A stretch of DNA of 14,406 bases from Planctomycetaceae bacterium UBA969 (GCA_002303765.1 DBCB01000363.1:1-14406); one strand, 5' to 3'; shown: positions 7,501 through 13,623, counted from the first letter of the stretch. Notes: generated by a model not told the origin, from the letters alone. Program-made: numbers and translations.

Positions 7501-8179
7501 TGTGTTTGAATCTCTTCAAAAAGCTTCAGCATCCAAAAAACTTTTAGGTATGCTTGGGCTTGCCGCTGCGACAACTATTCCTATGTCGATGCCTTCCGAT
7601 CAAAAGCCAGTGAAAGAATTTGTGTCCCCTCAAGTTCAGCAATATGTTTCTTCTCCCGATCAAAAAAGAGATGTGGATTTAAATGCTATTGCTCAAGTTG
7701 AATCTAGAGGCGGTAAAGATACAAAACATAAAGTTATTACCACAGGACCGCATGCGGGTTCCAAGGCGTCTGGAAGTTATGGGTTAATGCCTTTGACAAT
7801 CAAAGATTTAGTTAGCAAAGAACCAGCCTTAAAAAAATATAAGGGTGTATTAAATCAAAACGATTCTCAAATTCATAACCTTGTCGCAAAACATCCGACC
7901 TTTGAAAAAGACGTTGCTTCTGCATATTACGACAAGCTCAATAATGCCTTCAATGGCGATATAAATAATATTGCGCACGCTTGGCTGAACGGTAAAGCCG
8001 GAACAAATAGGGCTATTGAAAAAGGTAAGAAAATTCAAGACCACTGGCATGTGAAAAAGGTTGTTAAGGAAAGGAACAAGTTACTAGGAATTTACACCCC
8101 CGAAGAAAAAAAGGGTGTTAAATCTAAAAAACAGGAACCCTCTAGGCTTCCTGCAACAAACAAAATAAAGATGCCTTAA
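4538..8179 (+). CDS. Polyvalent multidomain phage protein B (ParB, GNAT, DUF5661, lytic transglycosylase)
   Basis: About 1213 residues. I chose ATG 4538 over 4529 because AAAAAGGA (4521-4528) lies nine bases before it. Domains: ParB-like (about 48-126, IVDGHHRLEAARR); GNAT-like (about 238-265, QKGRGLGKQAY); DUF5661-like (about 366-410, VKMGHRVEMEHTSSP); second GNAT (about 450-525, HDDHQRKGLASAMY); unknown (about 540-680); a stretch near 687-778 that looks out of frame (see 6597-6881); second ParB-like (about 785-865, LVDGYHRVLAAEKRG); third GNAT (about 890-980, HPEHRRKGIAGAMY); a hydrophobic segment (about 1002-1018); C-terminal SLT/goose-lysozyme-like transglycosylase (about 1043-1180; catalytic-type Glu in AQVESR, GSYGLMP, AHAWLNG). 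KS linkers precede several domains: LNFGKSKK, PFGKSELEKA, IAKSDS, LLLKSQM, LLSKSQM, INKSES. The wall-cutting end suits a particle protein that acts at entry; this is inference. Confidence 0.85.
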   Translation: MNSHKHNRRMMSDSFEETNSKPVEKNYSHSDEITNYPNRQLNDRISKVQMVPIEHIIPTENSEESKVKGLTQHLNSGGQLPAIITEFAYNDKNPDLDALAIVDGHHRLEAARRMGMTHVPVRIRVPAEDWESVKQSGGFKLNFGKSKKEAPSLHKAPIEYSPEEHGISTHPIKNPNESWTQIHEQELPNGLVYKQFQRDDAFQHHIVDPSTNKSVSTLHTRAVGHPDYSRPQEHAITWAQTDPSQKGRGLGKQAYLAALVHGKGVKQLYSGTELSLKGHKAWSGLKNTSGLKVNLAPYAVDQDAQLDPEFYNRAASQTHSMKIVNPQELDHGKMFPQVDIGEKKLAASEEAVIGGKGDRKKDSDFNPKQVKMGHRVEMEHTSSPKIAAEITRDHLTENPKYYSKLKQAGLADELNKGAHGDWQKEGYKIEHEPEMEAYGFTHPNQFNPKKHNFKVYAKDKQGNKVGELEIQHGENHIESEWTKVHDDHQRKGLASAMYSHAEKISGKKMEPAYEQSLEGERFWAQPNRPFGKSELEKANVKPKPRFVGDISEDQQNIGIQHPQIGLTWDATPEIKRHRDEKTIATAREWLKTQNPEHHQLLKDFINHVMQSPNRHLRFGSDYHGGPETPKQRHIYQMVQNHPDTQLTIHSPNSLTLSVKRHGTMPKISSFHFDSEKKIAKSDSLCYNGLYGHYSDFSGNGHKFYIDGSRLDSILRKNETGNESWNGLLRFSRRPEEPVVDRICDLLKSLGHSSLRGNVWGELQKGNERSNGAPRGDGTLLLKSQMNKPIKIAIKDLVRDTFGDAGAHQTFVFNKNPKISSEPVSVAHNVKTGKLHLVDGYHRVLAAEKRGDTHILANVHKDAGKMEYSKEGYGTYRQKLLSKSQMSPKKYSLKYHAPKGQGAYGLHTVTAHDHLGNVVGELSAEDLGDGTFQANMVEVHPEHRRKGIAGAMYDHMQSKTKLNAVPDLEAQTSDARKFWASRKINKSESVFESLQKASASKKLLGMLGLAAATTIPMSMPSDQKPVKEFVSPQVQQYVSSPDQKRDVDLNAIAQVESRGGKDTKHKVITTGPHAGSKASGSYGLMPLTIKDLVSKEPALKKYKGVLNQNDSQIHNLVAKHPTFEKDVASAYYDKLNNAFNGDINNIAHAWLNGKAGTNRAIEKGKKIQDHWHVKKVVKERNKLLGIYTPEEKKGVKSKKQEPSRLPATNKIKMP
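6597..6881 (+). CDS. Possible nested or frame-displaced coding segment inside protein B
   Basis: In the +1 frame relative to protein B, bases 6513-6881 are open, ending in TAA. From ATG 6597 this encodes 94 residues with a regular helical look (SIPYSERMRLATSLGMDFYD; then LTEFAIFLSLLDTAACEEMF and ENYKKVMREAMEHHG). The same bases in the protein B frame give a Gly/Arg/Ser/Asn-rich, low-order sequence, as expected of a wrong frame. The segment is more GC-rich (about 44% over 6601-6880 by hand count) than its flanks (30-38% in sampled lines) and lies between two KS linkers (IAKSDS and LLLKSQM). No convincing ribosome binding site precedes ATG 6597, ATG 6606 or TTG 6552. It may be an inserted small gene, an overprinted gene, or a protein B domain displaced by two compensating indels. 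I do not recognise a family. Confidence 0.4.
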   Translation: MDCMDITVTFPEMDINSILTVADSIPYSERMRLATSLGMDFYDSLEDLKSLSLTEFAIFLSLLDTAACEEMFGENYKKVMREAMEHHGVTGHCY

Positions 8180-8240
8180 CCTATTGAATTTAAAGAAAAA
8201 GATAAATAATTGTAATCTTTAGGAAAAGTGAGGAAGTAAA
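8180..8240 (+). promoter_or_regulatory. Intergenic leader with AT-rich inverted repeat and strong ribosome binding site
   Basis: This is the longest clean gap of the left half, at 61 bases. AAAGAT (8198-8203) and ATCTTT (8215-8220) form a weak 6-bp inverted repeat with an 11-base AT-rich loop. The loop region contains GATAAATA, which resembles a phage late-type TATAAATA element, but a chance match is likely in such AT-rich DNA. AGGAAG (8231-8236) is a good Shine-Dalgarno sequence four bases before ATG 8241. A new transcription unit for the virion genes could begin here; I cannot show it. Confidence 0.35.
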
Positions 8241-8774
8241 ATGAAAATTAACCCAAGCGAAATTGGCGACATCCAAACAATTGGCGAATTGGACGGAAAT
8301 CCAGTAGAAATGACACGCCTTTTGGGAGGACTTTTTTTAATCACTGGAAAACCAAAGGGAAAAAAGGGGGTGGAAGTCCTTGCCGCTGCAAGTCACCCTG
8401 CGATCGCAAAATATCAAATTGAAAAAAATTATAGAGATTTTAGACCGGCCCTTCAAAAAAGCGAGAGGTTTGAACCAGAAATTATTGGACTCACTGAGCT
8501 ATTACCTAAAAATATTAGGAAAAACGGGCACGATCTTTATCTTATTAAAAATGAAACAAGCATGGATTTTGTCCTGACAAGGCACGGAACCGAAATCAAT
8601 AAGGTTTCTGGTACTTTATCAAATGACGCCTTAGTTCTCCAAGCTCCGCAAAAAGATCTCGATGTAGGCGTTGCGCATTCAATCGGAAAAGCTTCCGCAA
8701 GAGAGGCAATTTCAAATAATAAAGCTTTTGTTGTTTTAAACGAAAAGAAGTTTGACGCCAAAAAATTGGCATAA
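8241..8774 (+). CDS. Hypothetical phage protein, 177 aa
   Basis: A real gene by its strong Shine-Dalgarno sequence (AGGAAG at 8231-8236), protein-like composition and tight fit to its neighbours; no family recognised. It is mixed alpha/beta with no signal peptide or membrane segment. Features: a hydrophobic strand-turn (TRLLGGLFLITGK, about 29-41), a basic stretch KPKGKKG, and a C-terminal half with beta-like FVLTRHGTEINKVSG and a lysine-rich tail (NEKKFDAKKLA). Around residues 72-78 it carries LQKSERF, reminiscent of the KS linker of proteins A and B, possibly by chance. Its place between protein B and the 312-aa protein suggests a particle or assembly role. Confidence 0.8.
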   Translation: MKINPSEIGDIQTIGELDGNPVEMTRLLGGLFLITGKPKGKKGVEVLAAASHPAIAKYQIEKNYRDFRPALQKSERFEPEIIGLTELLPKNIRKNGHDLYLIKNETSMDFVLTRHGTEINKVSGTLSNDALVLQAPQKDLDVGVAHSIGKASAREAISNNKAFVVLNEKKFDAKKLA

Positions 8775-8781
8775 GGTATAA

Positions 8782-9720
8782 ATGAGCAAAAGAAAGCCAA
8801 AAGGACAACAATTGTCGACACTCCCAACTTCGGGTGATCTTCCACAATTGTCTTTAAACCTAGATAAAAACGACGCCTTTATTACAGGTATGGGCATCGA
8901 TTTTATTCATTGGAAGGCTATACCGTCCCCAATCGGTCTTAAGGATAGGGGTGACTACCGCAGACCAGACGCCCTTGATACAATGTCATCTAATGGTATG
9001 CTTTATATTAAGGCAGGCTGTTTTACCGCCACCATGGTTGATAACTCTAAAAAAAGTAGCTATTCTGACGGCGGAATGATTGACCCTTCCACCTCTAGAC
9101 TTATCCTACCTAGATTTTATAATAAGGGTACCGAAGAGCAATCAAATGGCAATAGAATTTATATGGTACCCGGCGATAGAGTTTATATTGCCGATAAAGA
9201 TGCCGATGATCTAGTGTCAAATTATCAAAGGATGGAGTACAATCACAATACTCAGATTGATATTCCGATGTTTCCGATTAAGAGAATGGAGTTTGTACAG
9301 GATAGTCGAGGTATTATTTACTCAGAGGGATACGATTTTAAAATAAATTGTGATGGCAATATTGAATGGCTTACAGAGGGTCAGAATCCGGGAATCGATC
9401 CAGAAACAAAACAAGGTAGGGTATATTCCGTTAGATATCAATATAAGGCACACTGGTATATAGTTGATATTCCTAAGGAAGTTAGGCTTACGAACGTTAC
9501 TAAAGATGGCGTTAGAGCCCCTGAAAGAATGCCCTATCATGTTGTAATTCAAAGGGAATACATCTATAGAAACAAAAATAATGGCGATTCTCAAAATTCT
9601 AATAAGGAAAATGAGGACAATAGAACAAGACAAGAGCCTGTAGAGCCAATACAATCCTCAGCCCCAATAAAAGTCGATATGTCCATGTTCGACGATGAGG
9701 GCGAGGGCGACAATCTTTAA
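8782..9720 (+). CDS. Probable phage virion structural protein, 312 aa
   Basis: Starts at ATG 8782, with AAGG (8773-8776) overlapping the stop of the previous gene. The body (about 25-255) is beta-rich and soluble, with aromatic-rich strands (KINCDGNIEWLTEG, YSVRYQYKAHWYIVDIPKEV) and a basic PERMPYHVVIQREYIYRN segment. The last 55 residues are a low-complexity Asn/Glu/Gln tail ending in an acidic peptide (MSMFDDEGEGDNL), probably flexible. I read the MPYHVVIQREY ending as typical of head or neck proteins in large phages, but I cannot name the family. Neighbouring genes (a beta-type small protein and a gp10-like protein downstream) support a head-neck morphogenesis block. Confidence 0.75.
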   Translation: MSKRKPKGQQLSTLPTSGDLPQLSLNLDKNDAFITGMGIDFIHWKAIPSPIGLKDRGDYRRPDALDTMSSNGMLYIKAGCFTATMVDNSKKSSYSDGGMIDPSTSRLILPRFYNKGTEEQSNGNRIYMVPGDRVYIADKDADDLVSNYQRMEYNHNTQIDIPMFPIKRMEFVQDSRGIIYSEGYDFKINCDGNIEWLTEGQNPGIDPETKQGRVYSVRYQYKAHWYIVDIPKEVRLTNVTKDGVRAPERMPYHVVIQREYIYRNKNNGDSQNSNKENEDNRTRQEPVEPIQSSAPIKVDMSMFDDEGEGDNL

Positions 9721-9733
9721 GTAGGGAGAAACC

Positions 9734-10171
9734 ATGAATCCGTCTAATAAAATTGAAAGAAAGCTTAAAATTAATAGCACTAATGATCCAAGCTCCATAC
9801 AGGCGGTTACATACAACCATCAGGTTGGCGCCCAGAAAAACATGGAGATGGGCAGGCACTTGGTCCCAATCCCAACCTCTTCCACAACCTTTACTACCGA
9901 CGTTAGTGGTTCGGCGATCGCCCTACCATCAAAAGGCATCACCTTGGCAATATATAATAACTCCTCCACCGCCTATGCCGTTACCTTGGGTGATTCTACA
10001 ACAACCGCCCTTGCGATTGGCGTTACAAATGCCTCGGGAGCTGTTGGAATTCCTTGCACCCCAAATGACTGGACTTATATTGCCACCTTTGATAAAACTC
10101 ACGTCATTTCAAATTCATCAAATTTAAAAGTGATGATTGTTGCAGACAGCACAGTTATTAACAGTCAATAA
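9734..10171 (+). CDS. Small Ser/Thr/Ala-rich beta protein, possible capsid decoration or surface protein
   Basis: 145 residues, preceded by AGGGAG (9723-9728) six bases... upstream of ATG 9734 at near-ideal spacing, so probably well expressed. After a charged N-terminal 40 residues, the rest has alternating polar/hydrophobic strands (GSAIALPSKGITLAIYNN, YAVTLGDSTTTALAIGV, LKVMIVADSTVI), very few charged residues, and many Ser, Thr, Ala, Asn and Gly. That composition suits a compact beta-sandwich on a particle surface, such as head decoration proteins, but there is no family match I can name. A second open frame over the same bases (9753-10127) is a shadow, with a Pro/Leu-rich wrong-frame look. 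Confidence 0.8.
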   Translation: MNPSNKIERKLKINSTNDPSSIQAVTYNHQVGAQKNMEMGRHLVPIPTSSTTFTTDVSGSAIALPSKGITLAIYNNSSTAYAVTLGDSTTTALAIGVTNASGAVGIPCTPNDWTYIATFDKTHVISNSSNLKVMIVADSTVINSQ

Positions 10172-10174
10172 TTT

Positions 10175-11053
10175 ATGAATTTTAAACCCACAGGACTCGT
10201 ATTTTTAAAGGAGACACTCGGCGAAGAGGGTCTTGAAGAGCTTAAAAAGTTTGAGCTTTACAAGCCCAACTCTAACGTTGTGCTTGACCATGAAGAAATA
10301 CGTACCGGCTTGCAAATTGTCCCAAGAGCAATTCTTGCCTTCCTTCAAACAAATTTACACCCAATGGAAATTGGGGATAGTAAAAATGTAAAAATACCCG
10401 TTGGCGCAGACGCAATGCTCAGAGTTACCAAAAAAGATTCTGATGTTTATGTCGGTGATATTATAAAAGAGGGTAAAAAAGTTTGTCTTATTAAGAACCG
10501 CTCCATACCGGGCATTGGTTTGTCGATAATGACTACATTTGAAATGTATTACCCAGAAGATTTGGATTTCAATCTCAATCCTATTGACGACGAAACCTCT
10601 TCTAAAATGCAAAGACTTATTGATAGAAAGATTTATGCCAGCTCGCTGGCTTCGGACGTTGCCAATGATAATATTTCTCAGAAAGAAGCGATTGATCAAA
10701 TGATTAAAGACCGCCTTACAGAAATGTTATCAGAGCAAGAAGAATCTGAGTCCGGAGATCGCAAAGACGTTGAGTCAAAGTTGAAGTCTTTTTTGGAAAG
10801 AAAAAACTCCAAGAAAGGTTTTAAGATTGAGATGAAAAAAAATGATTCCGTTCAATGTCCAGACTGCAAAGAGATGATCTTTAAAAATGGCGCTTGGTCT
10901 GGTTGCATCTGTTTTGGTGACGGTAGAAACAGTAAGGTTTATTTAACAAAGAACGAAGACGGGAATGTCTCGGTAAGGTTTTCCAAAGGATGGGATATTG
11001 AAAATATTGAGATGCTTCTCGAAATACTGAGAAGTAAGAACGAGAAGGTGTAA
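10175..11053 (+). CDS. Phage protein with C-terminal zinc ribbon, 292 aa
   Basis: The N-terminal two thirds (about 1-165) is a mixed alpha/beta domain (GLQIVPRAILAFLQTNL; DAMLRVTKKDSDVYVGDI). It is followed by a helical, charged linker (about 170-225: QMIKDRLTEMLSEQEESES, KLKSFLERKNSKKG). The C-terminal module (about 228-292) has CPDC, then GCIC about 13 residues later, matching a four-cysteine zinc ribbon, then strands YLTKNEDGNVSVRF and a final helix IENIEMLLEILRS. The ribbon suggests nucleic-acid or protein binding. The start is three bases after the previous stop with only a weak ribosome binding site, so it is probably translated by coupling. Its TAA is one base before the ATG of the palm-domain gene. 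Confidence 0.78.
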   Translation: MNFKPTGLVFLKETLGEEGLEELKKFELYKPNSNVVLDHEEIRTGLQIVPRAILAFLQTNLHPMEIGDSKNVKIPVGADAMLRVTKKDSDVYVGDIIKEGKKVCLIKNRSIPGIGLSIMTTFEMYYPEDLDFNLNPIDDETSSKMQRLIDRKIYASSLASDVANDNISQKEAIDQMIKDRLTEMLSEQEESESGDRKDVESKLKSFLERKNSKKGFKIEMKKNDSVQCPDCKEMIFKNGAWSGCICFGDGRNSKVYLTKNEDGNVSVRFSKGWDIENIEMLLEILRSKNEKV

Positions 11054-11054
11054 T

Positions 11055-12653
11055 ATGAATACAGTTTTTGTTGCTATCGACGGCGATAATATTGGACAGC
11101 AGGTTGGTCAAAGCGTTTTGCACGACGACCCATCCACCCTCGCAGAAATATCTCAAAAACTTACAGCAGGTCTCGAAGCAGTAAGGCAGTGGACTGAAAT
11201 GCATCAAGGTCAAGTCGTTAGTTTGGGCGGTGACGAAGGCGTATTGATGTTTCATAATGTCGAAGATGAAGACGCCTTTCTGGACGAAATAGAAAATTTA
11301 AGACAAATCTACCTCCAAACAACCGGTGCTACAATGACCGCAGGTTCTGGATCCTCTTTGAGCGAGGCAGGCAAGGCACTTTTGGCCGGAAAACTTTCTG
11401 GCAAAGACATGATCGTTCCTTACGGAGAAGAAATTGAACATATTCTTCATGATGCTCACCAACACGTATTGGAAGGCGAAGGGACTGAAGAAGAGCAAAA
11501 GCAAGACGACCACTACATTAGTCACATCGACGGAATAGAAGATGACCATAGTGACGAGTCTGCTGACGACGAACAGTATCAAGATGAAGACCAGTATTCT
11601 GACGATCAGGATATGACCGATCAGGATATGACCGATCAGGATATGACCGATCAGGATATGACCGATCAGGATATGACCGATCAGGATATGGGTGAAGAAG
11701 ATCAGTCTTCAGAAATGCCATCCGACGAAATGGATGACTCACAAGAGTTTGATGCGCCAGACGAATACATGGGTCACAATAGCCGTCCGTATGCATTGCA
11801 TCATGCAGATCAGGGTACGGAAGAAGGTCAGGATAAATATCAAGATCAAGACCTCGATCAGGGTGATTTTGATTATAATCCTGATGATTATCAAAGCGAT
11901 TCCGATGAGCTTCCAGAAGAAGAAATGGAAGCTATGCCTGAAGATCAAGGCGACACCTCTTATGAAGATCAAACCATGGAAGGAATGGATGGCGGATCTG
12001 AAGAGATGGCAGGTGGGGCACCTTATGCAGACGATGAAGAAAATGCAGATGAATTCTCTTCCTCCTCAGAAGGTATGCAGGACGCCGTAGACAATGTTAT
12101 AGATTCTCCAGAAGGTCAGGAGGAAGAAGAATACGCTGAGCCTGAAGAGGAAGAGAAGCCGATCGAAATTCCAGAAAATGAAAATATGGAATCTGACGAC
12201 GACATGGAAAGCGAAGAGCTTCCTATGGAAAGCGATGAAATGGGCGAAGAAGAAATGCCCGAAGGTGAAGATGGATTTGATCAGCCGGAGCAAGACCCCG
12301 CTGAATACGGTTCAACTGAAGCCGACCCATCCGTAGAAATGGATGCTTTTAATCAAATCCTTTCTGAATCCGGTCAAGATGTTGAAAAAATGAAAAGCCA
12401 AGTGGCTGCAACTCTTTCAGCTTTCAAGGAACAAAAAGATCAACTTGTAGCAATTCAAGAACAGGCTCCCGAGCTTTATGAGGCAACGCTTGCGATGCTT
12501 CAGACAATGCTCGATCTTTCCAAAGCAGTTTTCGGTGGTGCAGAAGACGATCAGCAACAGCCAGAAGATATGGGGCAAGAAGAGTCTAGTCCAGATATTC
12601 AAGAAAATATCCCAATGGAACAAGTGGAGCAAGAACCTGCCCCAAAGTTCTAA
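11055..12653 (+). CDS. GGDEF/mCpol-like palm domain fused to a highly acidic tail
   Basis: 532 residues with AGAAGG (11043-11048) six bases before the ATG. Residues 1-125 resemble the nucleotide-cyclase/polymerase palm fold shared by GGDEF, Cas10 and the minimal CRISPR polymerase (mCpol). There is FVAIDGDNIG (metal-binding Asp 9 and 11), a helix, a strand pair with SLGGDEGVLMF (58-66), then MTAGSGSSLSEAGKALLAGK with Lys 113 and 117, matching the family's G-x-G, EA and AK...GK pattern. Known relatives make cyclic or linear oligonucleotide signals, or act as polymerases. Residues about 140-425 are Asp/Glu-rich with a DQDMT tandem repeat; 429-494 are predicted helical (AFNQILSESGQDVEKMK); the end is acidic again. 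The acidic tail could be a scaffold, a DNA mimic or an unfolded spacer. The gene probably continues by -1 frameshift (see 12641-12862). Activity is inference from the motifs. Confidence 0.7.
   Translation: MNTVFVAIDGDNIGQQVGQSVLHDDPSTLAEISQKLTAGLEAVRQWTEMHQGQVVSLGGDEGVLMFHNVEDEDAFLDEIENLRQIYLQTTGATMTAGSGSSLSEAGKALLAGKLSGKDMIVPYGEEIEHILHDAHQHVLEGEGTEEEQKQDDHYISHIDGIEDDHSDESADDEQYQDEDQYSDDQDMTDQDMTDQDMTDQDMTDQDMTDQDMGEEDQSSEMPSDEMDDSQEFDAPDEYMGHNSRPYALHHADQGTEEGQDKYQDQDLDQGDFDYNPDDYQSDSDELPEEEMEAMPEDQGDTSYEDQTMEGMDGGSEEMAGGAPYADDEENADEFSSSSEGMQDAVDNVIDSPEGQEEEEYAEPEEEEKPIEIPENENMESDDDMESEELPMESDEMGEEEMPEGEDGFDQPEQDPAEYGSTEADPSVEMDAFNQILSESGQDVEKMKSQVAATLSAFKEQKDQLVAIQEQAPELYEATLAMLQTMLDLSKAVFGGAEDDQQQPEDMGQEESSPDIQENIPMEQVEQEPAPKF
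11604..11693 (+). repeat. 15-bp tandem repeat encoding DQDMT
   Basis: GATCAGGATATGACC occurs five times in a row without change (11604-11678), followed by a sixth copy whose last codon differs (11679-11693). It lies in frame in the acidic tail, so copy-number changes keep the frame. Perfect identity implies recent slippage. Confidence 0.97.
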
Positions 12654-12694
12654 GGTCGGAAAATGCGACCTTAGAGAAGGTCAAGCTTCCGACC
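12641..12694 (+). promoter_or_regulatory. Probable programmed -1 frameshift signal: slippery heptamer plus RNA stems
   Basis: C CCA AAG (12641-12647), in the reading frame of the palm-domain gene, fits X XXY YYZ, the class used by phage tail-chaperone genes such as lambda G/GT (GGGAAAG). TTC and the TAA stop follow. Downstream, TAAGGTCG (12651-12658) pairs perfectly with CGACCTTA (12666-12673). Alternatively GGTCGGAA (12654-12661) pairs perfectly with TTCCGACC (12687-12694), leaving six bases after the heptamer, a usual spacing. The two stems share bases and exclude each other. No T-run follows, so a terminator is less likely. The -1 frame is open to 12862. Confidence 0.6.
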
Positions 12695-12862
12695 GTTCAT
12701 ACCACAACACACGTTGCTATACCAAAAAGACCTGAAGGTTTTATTACTATGGACGGTCGACAAAAGGTCGTCGACAATCAAACCGGAAGAATAAAGTACA
12801 TTGACAGAAAGATCGGTGTAGCGCTCGATGAGGGCGGAGATCTTACACACAAAAGGTTCTAA
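12647..12862 (+). CDS. Frame -1 extension of the palm/acidic protein (71 codons), or a 37-aa gene from ATG 12749
   Basis: After the proposed slip, reading continues GTT CTA AGG and onward for 71 codons to TAA 12860-12862, which would give a fusion of about 602 residues. The peptide is protein-like (LEKVKLPTVHTTTHVAIPKR; QKVVDNQTGRIKYIDRKIGV) and, unlike the tail it extends, is basic and Thr-rich. The frame is open from 12590, and no ATG, GTG or TTG occurs in it before ATG 12749, so the first half can be made only by frameshift or from a rare start codon. The alternative is a short gene from ATG 12749, which has GAAGG (12734-12738) ten bases upstream. The stop shares its last A with the ATG of the next gene. 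No family recognised. Confidence 0.6.
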   Translation, partial: VLRSENATLEKVKLPTVHTTTHVAIPKRPEGFITMDGRQKVVDNQTGRIKYIDRKIGVALDEGGDLTHKRF

Positions 12863-13623
12863 TGGACGGTCTTAAATTTGAAATTGACATTGAAGCCCTT
12901 GCTGCCACCTTTAAAGAAGAGGCTCAAAAAGTACAAGAAGCTTTGTACGAAGGCGTCAAGGCGCTAAGTGCAATGACATATGCAAGGACAGTAGAGCTTG
13001 CAAATGAAAAATTGCATACCACTAGAGAGCAGTACATCGAAGCTTTGGACTATAAAGAAATCTCAAAAGGCGTCTGGGTAGTAAGTTTAAGCGAAAAAAT
13101 GCTATGGCTTGAAGAAGGAAAAGATGCCGGTAGCATGGTTGATGATCTGTTAAAGAAAAATCCAAAGACGGCAAAGGATGGAACTAAGTATAAAGTTATC
13201 CCATTTGAGCATTCTAAATCACCTAGCCGAATGACCCCCATGCACCAAAGCTTGGTTGAAGATTTAAGAAAAGAGCTTAAGTCTCGATCGATACCATTCA
13301 AAAAAATAGAAAAAAATGCAGACGGCAGCCCAAGGGTCGGAAAGTTACACTCTTTAAATATAGCAAGTCCACTTCCTACCCCTAGAGCTAGTCACCCAAT
13401 TTTTCATGGATTGACGATATATCAATCAAAGACCCCATCCGGAAAAATGCGTCGTGATATTATGACTTTTAGGATTGTTTCGGAAAAACACAAACAAACA
13501 GGAAAGTGGGTGTATCCGGGGCTAGAAGCGTATAAGCTTATGGATAAAGCTTTTGAGGCATCGGTAAAAGAATTTGAAGATCAAATTTTGCCGTCAATAT
13601 TGGCTAAATATGAGAAATCATAA
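12862..13623 (+). CDS. Probable neck/tail-completion protein (HK97 gp10-like)
   Basis: 253 residues; the start overlaps the previous stop by one base (TAATG), with AAAAGG (12851-12856) upstream. The layout fits the gp10-like family of head-tail joining/tail-completion proteins. It has an N-terminal amphipathic helix (about 10-60, with the ALSAMTYARTVELANEKLHT pattern), a strand pair with GVWVVSLSEKMLWLEEGKDA (about 69-90), a DGTKYKVIPFEH segment (about 110-122), GLTIYQSK and ITYP-like strands, a WVYPGLEAY motif near 213-222 and a final helix (FEASVKEFEDQILPSILAKY). Such proteins plug or extend the connector at the head-tail junction. It is longer than typical gp10 proteins, with an insert around 125-175 of uncertain role. 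I saw the family resemblance by pattern only. Confidence 0.6.
   Translation: MDGLKFEIDIEALAATFKEEAQKVQEALYEGVKALSAMTYARTVELANEKLHTTREQYIEALDYKEISKGVWVVSLSEKMLWLEEGKDAGSMVDDLLKKNPKTAKDGTKYKVIPFEHSKSPSRMTPMHQSLVEDLRKELKSRSIPFKKIEKNADGSPRVGKLHSLNIASPLPTPRASHPIFHGLTIYQSKTPSGKMRRDIMTFRIVSEKHKQTGKWVYPGLEAYKLMDKAFEASVKEFEDQILPSILAKYEKS

Noticed and set aside
8201..8210. T4-like late promoter GATAAATA
   Set aside because: One mismatch to TATAAATA in very AT-rich DNA; too weak for a separate call, so noted only inside the intergenic entry.
9753..10127. Second + strand open frame over the small beta protein
   Set aside because: Pro/Leu/Arg-rich wrong-frame composition, and the 9734 gene has the good ribosome binding site and protein-like sequence.
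11518..11796. Minus-strand open frame with SYPDR repeats
   Set aside because: Shadow of the 15-base DQDMT repeat on the opposite strand.
12651..12673. Hairpin after the acidic gene read as a rho-independent terminator
   Set aside because: The stem is perfect but is followed by GAGAAGGTC, with no T-run, and coding resumes at once; a frameshift stimulator fits better.
12478..12735. 85-codon + strand frame spanning the end of the acidic gene
   Set aside because: Composition is wrong-frame-like (Arg/Cys/Ser/Lys-rich, no structure) and it differs from the -1 frame that looks coding; no ribosome binding site.
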